DNA from: Mobiluncus curtisii subsp. curtisii ATCC 35241
Lineage (GTDB): Bacteria > Actinomycetota > Actinomycetes > Actinomycetales > Actinomycetaceae
Reading direction: 5' to 3'
Assembly (NCBI RefSeq): GCF_000146285.1
Contig: NZ_GL385912.1
Span: 2,073,069-2,137,068, forward strand
DNA length: 64,000 nt
Shown here: in pieces, positions 18,965 through 27,362 of the stretch
How the letters are laid out: each line of letters begins with the position of its first letter
Numbering within the stretch: the stretch's first letter is position 1
Position numbers and translations under genes: made by a program
The notes under the pieces: model-generated
Told to the model about the DNA's origin: nothing
What the model saw: only the letters and a program-made list of their open reading frames with translations
Databases searched by the model: none

Positions 18965-19954
18965 CTAATCCCGCGCGTAACCGGCGGGTGGTTCCGCTTC
19001 TGCCCGTTCGACAGCGATCAGTTTCGGGTCGGCTTCAACGCCAGGAATTACGTGGACGATTAGGGATTCTCCAGTTTCCAGAGGTATCAGGGTTTCTCTC
19101 AAAAAGTCGTTGCCCAGAGACCGCATCAGCGGAATCAGCACCGGGGCATGGGAGCACAGGGCGGTCGGTCCTTCCGCGGGGGCAGCTTGGAGCAGTGCGC
19201 GCAACAGTTCCCGCCCGGCGTAAGGATTGGCAGCGTAACCATCCTCGCTCAACACGTCCGGAAATTCGCACCTGATTCCACTGGCTTTCAAGTAGGGGCG
19301 TATCGTTTGCTCGCAGCGTTTCCACGGGGAACAAAACATGCGAGAAATTCCAAAAGCGCTCAGGACTGAAACGAGATTCTCAGCCTGGTGTCTGCCGCGT
19401 TTCTTTAACGGACGCAAGGAATCATCGGTGTTCCATTTCAGTCGATTCTTGGCTTTCCCGTGCCGCACGAGCATGACGGGTGTCGAGTCTCCCCAGCCCT
19501 GTCGCAGGCATTCCTCCGCGTGCGCTATCAGGTGACGGTCATATTCTTGAGTCAAAAGTTCCTGTGCTCGCGTCTGGTCGACCCAGCGAGTCTCGTTTAT
19601 CTCGCGTGTCGAGGCGGGTTCCACATAGGGTCTGGCCAGTATCGCCGCACTGTGGCGCACCTGAGCCAGCCAGTAAGTCACCTGTTTCTGACGCCCTTCC
19701 ACCGGGTATGCCGTGACTCCGAGCTGTGGTCCCAGGCACACTTGCACCCCCGTTTCTTCGGCGATTTCCCGCACCGCACAAGCAGGTAGCAGTTCACCTG
19801 GTTCCATTTTTCCTTTTGGTAGGGACCAGTCGTTGTACTTTGGGCGGTGGACGATTAAAAATTCATAAGGGGTTTGGGTGGGTACGCCCTCCAGGGCTGG
19901 ACGCAGTTCCCCGCCACGCCAAACCACCCCGCCGGCAGCTAATACTTTACTCAT
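18965..19954 (-). CDS. mutT1: Nudix hydrolase fused to histidine phosphatase (MutT1-type)
   Basis: 329 residues from the ATG of MSKVLAAGGV, preceded by AAAGGGGA; the open frame continues further up but overlaps ppk1. The Nudix box is GKMEPGELLPACAVREIAEETGV in outline (about 48-70; Gly, Glu and REIAEE residues all kept). A histidine phosphatase domain starts near residue 160 with LVRHGKA and continues with FCSPWKRCEQT and SHAPVLIPL. Mycobacterial MutT1, with the same two domains, hydrolyses 8-oxo-dGTP and diadenosine polyphosphates. The gene lies 37 bases after ppk1, a conserved actinobacterial order. Confidence 0.92.
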   Translation of the reverse strand: MSKVLAAGGVVWRGGELRPALEGVPTQTPYEFLIVHRPKYNDWSLPKGKMEPGELLPACAVREIAEETGVQVCLGPQLGVTAYPVEGRQKQVTYWLAQVRHSAAILARPYVEPASTREINETRWVDQTRAQELLTQEYDRHLIAHAEECLRQGWGDSTPVMLVRHGKAKNRLKWNTDDSLRPLKKRGRHQAENLVSVLSAFGISRMFCSPWKRCEQTIRPYLKASGIRCEFPDVLSEDGYAANPYAGRELLRALLQAAPAEGPTALCSHAPVLIPLMRSLGNDFLRETLIPLETGESLIVHVIPGVEADPKLIAVERAEAEPPAGYARD

Positions 19955-19991
19955 CAGATTCCCCTTTCCGGTATCGTCCTCAGCACCCGTT

Positions 19992-22466
19992 TCAATGCCG
20001 TGAGACGCCACCGCGTCCTGCCACCCGCGAGGAGGTGTGGCTCATCAAGGTTTCCTGGATATCCTCTAGACGCAGCCCGGCATCGTTGCGGTTGACTCGC
20101 ACCCACTGTTGGTCAGGCATCAATCGCCATGATGCAGTCGTTTCTGCCATGCCGTGTTTGACCAAATCAATCAGATATTGAATCTGTTCGGGGTCCACGA
20201 TTTTCACCAGCGCTTCGACGCGACGATCCAAGTTGCGGTGCATCAGGTCCGCGGAACCAATCCACACTTCGGGGTCCCCGTCGTTCTTAAACGCATAGAC
20301 TCGCGAGTGCTCCAGGAATCGTCCCAGGATAGACACCACTCTAATGTTTTCGCTCAGACCGGGGATACCCGGCTTGATGGAGCAAATGCCACGGACCTGG
20401 ACCATCACCGGTACTCCCGCTTGGGAAGCCCGGTAGAGCGCATCCGTCATACGCTCGTCGACAATCGAGTTGATTTTGAACAGGATTCCAGCTTTCTTGC
20501 CAGCTTTCTTGTTAGCAATTTCGCGGTTTATCCGCTCAATCAAGCCATCACGAATGGAGCGGGGGGCGACCAGCAGTCGGTGGAAAGTCGAGCGGGGAGC
20601 GTATCCACTGAGCTGGTTGAACAAACGGGTCAGGTCTTGAGCGACTTCGCGATCATCGGTCAGCAGACCCAAATCCTCATACCCACGTGCCGTCTTCGGG
20701 TGGTAGTTGCCGGTACCGACGTGGCAGTAGCGATGCAGTCCGTCAGGTTCTTGACGTACCACCAGGCACAGCTTGCAGTGCGTTTTCAACCCCACCAAAC
20801 CGTAAACCACGTGAACCCCTGCATGTTCCATTTTGCGCGCCCAACCGATGTTGGCTTCTTCATCAAAACGCGCTTTAATCTCGACGATAGCCACGACCTG
20901 TTTCCCGGCACGGGCGGCGTCAATCAGGGCCTGGACGATTGGGGAATCACCCGAGGTCCGGTACAGGGTCTGTTTGATTGCCAGCACGTTCGGATCTTGC
21001 GCGGCTTGCACGATGAACTGCTGCACCGAGGTGGCGAAAGAATCATAAGGCAGGTGTATCAGCACGTCATGGTCACGAATTGAGCTGAAAATATCCGCAG
21101 GTTTCGATGATTCTTTCTCTGCCAGTCCTGCTGGGGTCACGGGCACATACGGCGGGTACTTCAACTGGGGAATGTCCAAGTCGTGCAGGTCGTTAAGACC
21201 GCGTAGGTCCAGCGGCGCGGGGAGTCGGAACACGTCGGAAGTCCCAATTTCGAGGTTCTCTTTTAGGAAATCCAACAGGAACGCCGGCATAGATTCCGCC
21301 ACTTCCAGGCGCACTGCCGGTCCGAAACGCCGTTTCGCGAGCTCAGATTCCATCGCGGTCAAAATATTTTCCGCGTCGTCTTCTTCGACTTCCAAATCCT
21401 CGTTACGAGTCACCCTAAACTCGTGGGCTTCTTTGATTTCCATGCCGGGGAACAGGTGATCGAGATGTGCAGAAATTATTTGTTCGATGGGGACGAAGTT
21501 AACCTTTTCCCCTGCCAAAATTACGCTCGAGGGGTCATTCTCGACCCCGTTTTCTGTCACGGCTACGAAGCGCGGCAGGATGGGTGGCACTTTGATACGC
21601 GCAAAGTGTTCTTTGCCGGTGTTGGGGTTACGCACAATTATTGCCAGGTTCAGTGACAGCCCGGTGATGTAAGGGAAGGGGTGGGACGGGTCCACTGCCA
21701 GCGGCGACAGGATGGGGAACACCTGATTGCGGAAGTATCGGTGCAGAATTTCGTGGTGAGTTTCGTTCAGACGATCCCAATCGGTGATGACCAGACCGGC
21801 TTTATCCAGAGCTGGGCGAATCTCGTCTTGGAAAGAATGATAGACGTTACCGGTCATCTCGTGGGAGCGTCGGCTGATTTCGCCTTCCAGCTGACGCGGA
21901 GTCAACCCCGATGCAGAAACTGTCGCGAATCCCGCGGCGATACGGCGCTTCAGACCCGCGACCCGTACCATATAGAACTCGTCCAGGTTGGAGCAGTAAA
22001 TCGTCAGGAACCACGCCCGTTCCAACAGTTGCAGACGCGGGTCTTGGGCTTGTTCAAAGACCCGCTGGTTGAAAGCGAGCCAGGACAGTTCCCGGTCGGC
22101 GAAACGCCCCTTGGGCAGTTTCGGCAGCCCGTCGGGGGTCAACCCGTCTTCTTTCTTTAGGGTGAGGGGCTTGTGGTCAATCTTATTTGAGGATTTGTTC
22201 TTTTTGAGTTTTGAGCCTAAGGCGTCCGCACGAGCTATCGCGACCGGGTCGGGCAGGGTTTCTTCTCGAGGGGCTTGTGGTTCCGTAAAGTCCGCATCGT
22301 CGTATTCTTGGGAACCACCGGGATTCAAATCGTTTTTCGGAAACATTTCCTCCGCCGTAGCGCCCGCGAACAGGGATTTCTTTTCTGTTCCCGGCAAGGG
22401 AGGTGGGACGGGAATTTCTGTCCCATTTGTTTCCGGTTTAGCGTTGTTCTTCTGGTTATCCGACAC
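19992..22466 (-). CDS. ppk1: polyphosphate kinase 1
   Basis: 824 residues from a GTG (VSDNQKNN) that has GAGGGG 8 bases upstream; an in-frame TTG at 22481 is less likely. After a variable acidic/charged N-terminal extension of about 115 residues the PPK core starts with [20 protein letters not shown]. Key parts are the PLD-like phosphohistidine regions: [15 protein letters not shown] and [18 protein letters not shown], and later [14 protein letters not shown]. It makes polyphosphate from ATP, reversibly. The long extension is an idiosyncratic feature. It is flanked by mutT1 and an unknown gene on the same strand and by Pit on the other. Confidence 0.96.
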   Translation of the reverse strand: MSDNQKNNAKPETNGTEIPVPPPLPGTEKKSLFAGATAEEMFPKNDLNPGGSQEYDDADFTEPQAPREETLPDPVAIARADALGSKLKKNKSSNKIDHKPLTLKKEDGLTPDGLPKLPKGRFADRELSWLAFNQRVFEQAQDPRLQLLERAWFLTIYCSNLDEFYMVRVAGLKRRIAAGFATVSASGLTPRQLEGEISRRSHEMTGNVYHSFQDEIRPALDKAGLVITDWDRLNETHHEILHRYFRNQVFPILSPLAVDPSHPFPYITGLSLNLAIIVRNPNTGKEHFARIKVPPILPRFVAVTENGVENDPSSVILAGEKVNFVPIEQIISAHLDHLFPGMEIKEAHEFRVTRNEDLEVEEDDAENILTAMESELAKRRFGPAVRLEVAESMPAFLLDFLKENLEIGTSDVFRLPAPLDLRGLNDLHDLDIPQLKYPPYVPVTPAGLAEKESSKPADIFSSIRDHDVLIHLPYDSFATSVQQFIVQAAQDPNVLAIKQTLYRTSGDSPIVQALIDAARAGKQVVAIVEIKARFDEEANIGWARKMEHAGVHVVYGLVGLKTHCKLCLVVRQEPDGLHRYCHVGTGNYHPKTARGYEDLGLLTDDREVAQDLTRLFNQLSGYAPRSTFHRLLVAPRSIRDGLIERINREIANKKAGKKAGILFKINSIVDERMTDALYRASQAGVPVMVQVRGICSIKPGIPGLSENIRVVSILGRFLEHSRVYAFKNDGDPEVWIGSADLMHRNLDRRVEALVKIVDPEQIQYLIDLVKHGMAETTASWRLMPDQQWVRVNRNDAGLRLEDIQETLMSHTSSRVAGRGGVSRH

Positions 22467-22558
22467 CTTATGTCCCCTCAACTATTGGTTAGTGTTGCTC
22501 ATGTATTGCTTATGTGCAGTTTGCTGTCCCGTGCGGGGGCGGCAAGTGGTGCAGCGCC

Positions 22559-23194
22559 TCAGTCCAAGCGACCTTCGCGATACATTGCCGCCGCATCGAG
22601 CAGCTCGTCGGCGGTGACCAGCAGGGCGTTGTCTCGCAGGGTTACTTCGTTAGCCAGCGGGTTCGCGGAATCTTTCTTCATCCAAACCGATTCACTGGCT
22701 GCCAAGACTCGCAGCACCGCCTGGGACCTATCCAGAAAATCGGCGAAATTATCGTCGAAACTTCCGCTCAGGATTTGTTCCAGCTGTTTTTTCCAGGCGG
22801 GAAAATCCAGGGAATGCGCCCCGTCAATATCGAGATATTCCGAAAGCTGCGGGGAATTGAGTCCCTGTTTGAAGCGCGTATTCACGCCTTCCGGGTAGCG
22901 TTTCACCCACTGATCTATCAGCAGCAGTCGCCACAGGACACCGGGCAGGGTGTTGACTGGGGAACGCGACCACAGCTCGGCGAGTTCATCTACGCCGTTC
23001 CCTTGCATGAATGCCAGCAGGCGTTCCTTGGTCTCCGGCTCGGGGTCAGACCACTCTCCGTTGGGGGATTTCACCAAGATCCGAGCCGAGGTGTGCGCGG
23101 ATTCACTGGACAGTGCCGGGTCTTCCTCGCCTTCCAAATATTCCAAAGTTTCTGGTTCGATGATGGCCGGGCGTCGCGGTTTCCTGGTTTCCAT
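22559..23194 (-). CDS. conserved-looking protein of unknown function upstream of ppk1
   Basis: 211 residues from an ATG with GAAGGAGG just upstream (excellent ribosome site). Acidic, soluble, no signal or membrane segment. A compact Leu/Trp-rich segment (LPGVLWRLLLIDQWVKRYP, about residues 84-102) and a C-terminal helix (LVTADELLDAAAMYREGRLD) stand out. I do not recognise the family. It precedes ppk1 on the same strand with a gap of about 90 bases and may be co-transcribed. No function is assigned. Confidence 0.7.
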   Translation of the reverse strand: METRKPRRPAIIEPETLEYLEGEEDPALSSESAHTSARILVKSPNGEWSDPEPETKERLLAFMQGNGVDELAELWSRSPVNTLPGVLWRLLLIDQWVKRYPEGVNTRFKQGLNSPQLSEYLDIDGAHSLDFPAWKKQLEQILSGSFDDNFADFLDRSQAVLRVLAASESVWMKKDSANPLANEVTLRDNALLVTADELLDAAAMYREGRLD

Positions 23195-23441
23195 GGTTTC
23201 CTCCTTCGGTTTACCTTAATTATCCCCGTTCACACGGGTTTTTGTGCGAACTTGGAGATGCAGAGAGCATTTCCCTCGCTGTTCCCAATCCGAGGGATTC
23301 TGACGGGGCACACCTGGAGCTGCAGCGCCCACACCAGATAGTCTCAGGATGGCGGTCAATCCGCTGGCAGACCTGATTTTCAGCAGGGGACCACGTGCTC
23401 AGTTGTCGTTACGGAGATTTTTTACTTATAATCTTTCCTAC

Positions 23442-23514
23442 GGGCCTATAGCTCAGTTGGTAGAGCAGCGGACTTTTAATCCGTGGGTCGGGGGTTCGAG
23501 CCCCCCTGGGCCTA
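23442..23514 (+). tRNA. tRNA-Lys (anticodon TTT)
   Basis: 73 bases fold into a cloverleaf: acceptor GGGCCTA with TGGGCCT (two G-T pairs, including the first pair), D-arm TAGCTCAGTTGGTAGAGC, anticodon stem CGGAC/GTCCG-type with loop CTTTTAA (TTT), T-arm GGGGG TTCGAGC CCCCC. Discriminator A; CCA is not encoded. The 515-base gap between the flanking proteins otherwise holds two hairpins and a partial tRNA-end repeat. Confidence 0.95.
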
Positions 23515-23519
23515 CTTTT

Positions 23520-23550
23520 TGAGTGGGATGAGCTTTGGACATCCCACTCA
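23520..23550. terminator. stem-loop directly after tRNA-Lys
   Basis: TGAGTGGGATG (23520-23530) and CATCCCACTCA (23540-23550) form an 11-bp perfect stem with a 9-base loop, 5 bases after the tRNA and preceded by TTTTT. It may end or process the tRNA transcript; no T-run follows on the + strand. Confidence 0.5.
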
Positions 23551-23603
23551 AACATTTAACGCTGCCCAGTGGGCATTGCGCCGCCGAAGCACCAAACAGA
23601 AAA

Positions 23604-23618
23604 AGCCCCCTGGGTCTA
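23604..23618 (+). repeat. partial copy of the tRNA-Lys 3' end
   Basis: AGCCCCCTGGGTCTAC-like sequence matches the tRNA 3' end (GAGCCCCCCTGGGCCTAC) except for one missing C and one C-to-T change, about 100 bases downstream. Such partial copies can be scars of integrase-driven insertion at a tRNA gene, or of tRNA duplication. No integrase is nearby. Confidence 0.4.
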
Positions 23619-23670
23619 CCCACAACCCAATCCTCGACCCATCAATACAACCGCACGAAAGCATTAAAAA

Positions 23671-23688
23671 ACGGCACCGAAGTGCCGT
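23671..23688. terminator. bidirectional terminator after the Mop gene
   Basis: ACGGCAC/GTGCCGT with a CGAA tetraloop, flanked by A6 and T6 so the stem extends to about 12 bp. On the - strand it ends the small Mop gene (stop at 23711); on the + strand it would stop read-through from tRNA-Lys. Confidence 0.9.
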
Positions 23689-23710
23689 TTTTTATAGTTT
23701 CTCTGAGAGA

Positions 23711-23923
23711 TTAAGCGTCTACACCCACCATTACAGAGGATGCTTTCACAATGGCGTAAGCATCTGAGCCTTCAGAAAGCCCCAAATTGTCCACCGAAGT
23801 GTTGGTGATGGACGCCGCGAAGCAAACCCCCGGAGCGACTTCAATTTCAACGATTGAATTGACCGCACCACGTTCAATGTTCTTTACCGTGCCTTTGAAC
23901 TGGTTGCGTGCAGAAATTTTCAT
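23711..23923 (-). CDS. Mop/TOBE-domain molybdate-binding protein (molbindin)
   Basis: 70 residues from the ATG of MKISARNQFKG, with AGAGG 5-6 bases upstream. The whole protein is one TOBE/Mop domain: SARNQFKGTVKNIERGAVN, EIEVAPG, ITNTSVDNLGL and AIVKASSVMV are the standard signatures. Free-standing Mop proteins bind molybdate or tungstate oligomerically in the cytoplasm as storage or buffer. No molybdate transporter or molybdopterin gene lies in the window. Confidence 0.92.
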   Translation of the reverse strand: MKISARNQFKGTVKNIERGAVNSIVEIEVAPGVCFAASITNTSVDNLGLSEGSDAYAIVKASSVMVGVDA

Positions 23924-24166
23924 TTTTACCTCTTCATTGTGTTCTGTCCCAGCCAACCCGAGACGCCATCGATTTCCGGGAAATACACTCCCGAATCAAT
24001 CTGATTCTATCATGGCGCTATATCCGCATTTGCTTGCAAATAAAGGACTTTAAGCCTCTGGTGCTGCTCGGCGGGTCTGTCGAGAGGAAGTATCTGTCGG
24101 GGACATAGCTACCGGCGCGTATTGGTGAAAATTTCTCGCATCCCGAGCGTAACCCCTACCTGCCGT

Positions 24167-24931
24167 TCAGCTCATTTCTTTTTTCCCAAACTGCGTGAGA
24201 GCAATGAACCACATAATTGCAGTAATGAGAACAGCAATGGGCACAAATGGCCAGAGGGTAAATCCTGTACCGATGGTGAGTATCCTATCGCTGTGGAGCG
24301 AGAGTGAAACCAGATACCCGCTGTAGCAATAGGGATAGAGCAACCATAGTGGTGTGTTTGCCATGAGGATACCGGGTATGACCAGAAGTATATTTATACC
24401 AATAGATAAAAACAATTTGTCAAACACTACCGTAATCGCCCACATAATCGTTAAGCTAGGAATCATGGTCAGGAAAAGCGCGCCGCACCATTTTAATAGA
24501 AACACGAGTGGGAGCGATTCTTGAATTCCCATACTAAAGGTCGCCATCCATCCGGCGATTACGAAACAAGCCATGAACACGACCATTTCCAGAAGCAAAT
24601 AAGCGAGCAACACGCAAAATTTTGCAGCTGAGAGAGCATAGCGGCTAATGGGAAGTGCCAACATTTTTAGTATGCCATTATGGTCTGTTTCGCGACCCGC
24701 AATCATCACACATACTACAATCATGCTCAATGGGAGCAGGTAATAGGAATAGATTAATGCACTTTGGATGAACATCGCTGCCCAAGCGTTAGGATACTCA
24801 GGCGATAAGTAGCTACGAAGGCTTGCCACACCGGAGCTAACGACGAGCAGCGGGGCTATAAAGAGTAAAAGGGTTATGTGGCTGCGTTTTGTTTTCAAAA
24901 ATTCGATTTTGAGCAATTCCGAAAAATTCAT
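24167..24931 (-). CDS. ABC-2 type permease, lantibiotic-immunity class (MutG/SpaG-like)
   Basis: 254 residues with six hydrophobic segments and the typical start MNFSELLKIEFLKTKRSH. Its N-terminal helix-and-KTKRS layout and tandem arrangement with another permease and an ATPase match the third gene of lantibiotic self-protection transporters, which push antimicrobial peptides out of the membrane. Codon use is AT-richer than the flanking housekeeping genes. It follows the other permease by 11 bases. The actual substrate is unknown; no precursor peptide or modification enzyme lies nearby, so resistance rather than production is likely. The 243-base gap downstream (23924-24166) shows nothing notable. 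Confidence 0.8.
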   Translation of the reverse strand: MNFSELLKIEFLKTKRSHITLLLFIAPLLVVSSGVASLRSYLSPEYPNAWAAMFIQSALIYSYYLLPLSMIVVCVMIAGRETDHNGILKMLALPISRYALSAAKFCVLLAYLLLEMVVFMACFVIAGWMATFSMGIQESLPLVFLLKWCGALFLTMIPSLTIMWAITVVFDKLFLSIGINILLVIPGILMANTPLWLLYPYCYSGYLVSLSLHSDRILTIGTGFTLWPFVPIAVLITAIMWFIALTQFGKKEMS

Positions 24932-24942
24932 TGTAATTTCCC

Positions 24943-25668
24943 CTATTCATAGCGCAGATGACGAACACACCAGAGTCCGGCTGCGAAAAACAGAATGGTT
25001 TCTATCAGGGATACGAGCACTACCGCGGTATCCGGTTGGGCGCTCATCGCGACAGCGGGTTTGAGCATGACCACAAAAGGTGACACCAGGCTTAGGACTA
25101 TGTCTGAAGTCGCCAAAGCCATCCCACTCAGAAATCCCACCACCCCAATTCCGAGGGTGATCCATACATTTTTAATTCTTGACGAAACAAATAGCATAAA
25201 GGACAGAACGGGCAACGAAGTGAGAAATGAATAGCCTGCAAACGAAATCAGGATTCTGATGTCGAATGCGCCGGAAGGCAAATCAACCGCTCCAATAGCT
25301 GCAAGTGCCCAGTTTTGCAGGCAAACAGCTATCGCGAACAAGACGCTCATAATGGTAAATTTGCTCACATATACTGCAGTGACATTGACTGGAAGCATAT
25401 ACAATTTCTTTACCGCATTTCCTTTAAATTCCACATTGTATATGATGCAGGCTGCAGCAATCAGACCGAACATATTTAATACCATAATCATGCCGTAAAG
25501 CTGGGTCAGCAGGATATCCATCGGGGCGAGGGGCAGACTCAATAATGTTTCTTTGCGTAAAGTGAAATTTAGAAACGCGTAGGCTGCACCCAAGATACCC
25601 ACTGCCAGCATGAGTGGGAGAAAACCCGTCCTTTTGCATTTCTTAAGTTCGATTGCCAGCGCTGTCAT
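24943..25668 (-). CDS. ABC-2 type permease, lantibiotic-immunity class (MutE/EpiE-like)
   Basis: 241 residues, about six membrane segments, beginning MTALAIELKKCKRTGF, the usual cytosolic N-terminus of MutE/EpiE-type permeases (short helix with basic residues before the first membrane span). The ATG overlaps the TGA of the ATPase gene (25665-25668), so translation is coupled. Together with the next permease it should form the membrane part of the exporter. AT-rich relative to the genome average, like the rest of the module. Confidence 0.8.
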   Translation of the reverse strand: MTALAIELKKCKRTGFLPLMLAVGILGAAYAFLNFTLRKETLLSLPLAPMDILLTQLYGMIMVLNMFGLIAAACIIYNVEFKGNAVKKLYMLPVNVTAVYVSKFTIMSVLFAIAVCLQNWALAAIGAVDLPSGAFDIRILISFAGYSFLTSLPVLSFMLFVSSRIKNVWITLGIGVVGFLSGMALATSDIVLSLVSPFVVMLKPAVAMSAQPDTAVVLVSLIETILFFAAGLWCVRHLRYE

Positions 25669-26447
25669 AGTTTTGCCCTCTGCTTCCGGTGCTCATTGTC
25701 GGTTTCAATCATGGACAAGAACATTTCTTCCAAATTGTCTGTAGCGTAACCGGATTTCAGGGCATACTTTCGCAGTTCGGCAAGACTTCCTTCAAACAGC
25801 AAGCGACCGTGGTTAAGTATTCCGATGTCATCCGCCATCAACTCAATCTCAGACAGCATATGAGATGAAATCAGGACTGTGCAGGCATATAGACCTGGCA
25901 GCGACTTAATCAGATTTCGGATCTCGTGTATTCCCGACGGATCGAGACCATTTGTCGGCTCATCCAAAATCAAAATCGGGGGTCTGCCGAGCAACGCTCC
26001 AGCCAGCCCTAACCGCTGTTTCATACCCAGGGAATACTTTTTTGCCAAACGGTCGCCGAACTCGGACAGCCCGACCAAATCTAACGCATCATCAACTGCA
26101 CTTTTCGGTAATCCCAAAATGCGGCGAATAATTTCAAGGTTCTCCTTACCGGTCAGATTTGCATAGAAAGACGGAGACTCAATAAATGATCCGATTTCTT
26201 TCAGTATGGATATGCGGTCCCCAGGAAACTGTTTTCCATCTATCGTAAAGGTACCCCTACTGGGAGACGTGAGACCTAAAAGCATCTTCATGGTAGTAGA
26301 TTTACCTGCCCCATTCGGACCCAGGAAACCGTAAATACTTCCTTTCCGAATATGCAGTGACACGGCGTCGACAGCAACAAATGATTTGTACTTTTTTGTT
26401 AACTGTTCCGTGGTAACAATATAGTCATGAGCAATTTTTTCGTCCAT
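25665..26447 (-). CDS. ABC transporter ATPase, lantibiotic-protection class (MutF/SpaF-like)
   Basis: 260 residues with a full set of ABC motifs: Walker A GPNGAGKST (about 43-51), signature YSLGMKQRLGLAGAL (about 138-152), Walker B ILILDEPTNGLDP (about 158-170) and the switch His in LISSHMLSEIE. The start MDEKIAHDYIVTTEQLTKKY has no clear Shine-Dalgarno; TATGGT lies about 5 bases upstream and the mRNA may be leaderless. It powers the two permeases that follow. Divergent from the response-regulator gene, with direct repeats in the shared control region. Confidence 0.9.
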   Translation of the reverse strand: MDEKIAHDYIVTTEQLTKKYKSFVAVDAVSLHIRKGSIYGFLGPNGAGKSTTMKMLLGLTSPSRGTFTIDGKQFPGDRISILKEIGSFIESPSFYANLTGKENLEIIRRILGLPKSAVDDALDLVGLSEFGDRLAKKYSLGMKQRLGLAGALLGRPPILILDEPTNGLDPSGIHEIRNLIKSLPGLYACTVLISSHMLSEIELMADDIGILNHGRLLFEGSLAELRKYALKSGYATDNLEEMFLSMIETDNEHRKQRAKL

Positions 26448-26467
26448 GGTTTTACCATAGTGCCCTG

Positions 26468-26509
26468 TCCTTACGGCAAAATTCTCCCTACCTTACATTT
26501 ACCTTACTT
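26468..26509. promoter_or_regulatory. helically phased direct repeats in the ABC/two-component intergenic region
   Basis: CCTTAC occurs at 26469-26474, 26491-26496 and 26502-26507, i.e. 22 and 11 bases apart; the last two are embedded in TACCTTACAT and TACCTTACTT with an 11-base period. This is the geometry expected for tandem binding of an OmpR-type response regulator, and the repeats lie 20-60 bases before the ABC operon start. The remaining gap to 26653 carries the leader of the regulator. Confidence 0.55.
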
Positions 26510-26653
26510 TTTCAATCCAGACGCCCCACATCCCCACCATGAGCTCGACAGCCGAGTATCGTTTACTTGGAGCTAATGCCACCAGATTCCGGTATCTCAC
26601 GCAAATGGCAGGGATACGATGACATGCAGGATAGGTACCCAGGAGGCGTGACC

Positions 26654-27361
26654 ATGAATCAGGATGCTTATTTACTGAACAAGCGCATACTCCTCGTTGA
26701 TGATGAGCAAGACCTGTTAAACATGGTTTTATCAATTCTCAAAGAATCCAGCTTTCGCCAAATTATGACGGCAAGAAGTGTGAAAGAAGCCCTCGAAGTG
26801 GCTCAAAAGGCGACACCCGAATTAGCAATCATCGATGTGATGCTTCCCGATGGCACCGGCTTTGAGTTAATGAACAAATTAAAGCAATACGCCGACTGCC
26901 CTATTTTGCTGCTCACCGCATGTGGTGAGGACGAAGATAGGTTTAAGGGATTTAGTTTAGGCGCAGATGACTATATCGTAAAGCCATTTCACCCCAAAGA
27001 GCTAACGTATCGCATCATGGCTATACTAAGGAGAAGCTACCGCGGAGAAAATCCCATAGTGACACTGAGAAATAGTCAGATTGATTTTTCCTCGGCTGAA
27101 GTAATAAAGGATAATGAACGTATCCCCCTAACCGCTAAAGAACATGACATCCTCTCCGCCCTATACCGAAACGCCGGTCGTATCGTAACGATTGAAGCAT
27201 TATGTGAAGCCGCCTGGGGTACCAATCCCTTTGGGTACGAAAATTCTTTGATGGCGCACATACGGCGCATCAGGGAAAAAATAGAACGCTATCCTTCGCA
27301 GCCTGTTTCTTTGGTCACGGTAAGGGGACTGGGCTACAAGCTGATTCTAGAGGAGAAGTAG
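26654..27361 (+). CDS. OmpR-family response regulator
   Basis: 235 residues from the ATG of MNQDAYLLNK, which has a strong AGGAGG at 7 bases; upstream in-frame ATGs lack this. Receiver domain: acidic pair in ILLVDDEQD, phosphoacceptor Asp in LAIIDVMLPDGTG (about residue 61), conserved Thr in LLLTACGED and Lys in DDYIVKPF. C-terminal winged helix: LTAKEHDILSALYRNAGR and VRGLGYKL. It is followed after one base by the kinase. It probably binds the repeats at 26468-26509 and controls the divergent transporter in response to an antimicrobial peptide (inference). Confidence 0.92.
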   Translation: MNQDAYLLNKRILLVDDEQDLLNMVLSILKESSFRQIMTARSVKEALEVAQKATPELAIIDVMLPDGTGFELMNKLKQYADCPILLLTACGEDEDRFKGFSLGADDYIVKPFHPKELTYRIMAILRRSYRGENPIVTLRNSQIDFSSAEVIKDNERIPLTAKEHDILSALYRNAGRIVTIEALCEAAWGTNPFGYENSLMAHIRRIREKIERYPSQPVSLVTVRGLGYKLILEEK

Positions 27362-27362
27362 C

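Noticed and set aside
23957..24166. Search for a lantibiotic precursor or small immunity peptide beside the ABC genes
   Set aside because: No short frame with leader-peptide features (acidic leader followed by Cys/Ser/Thr-rich core) and ribosome site was seen on either strand here or at 28767-28866.
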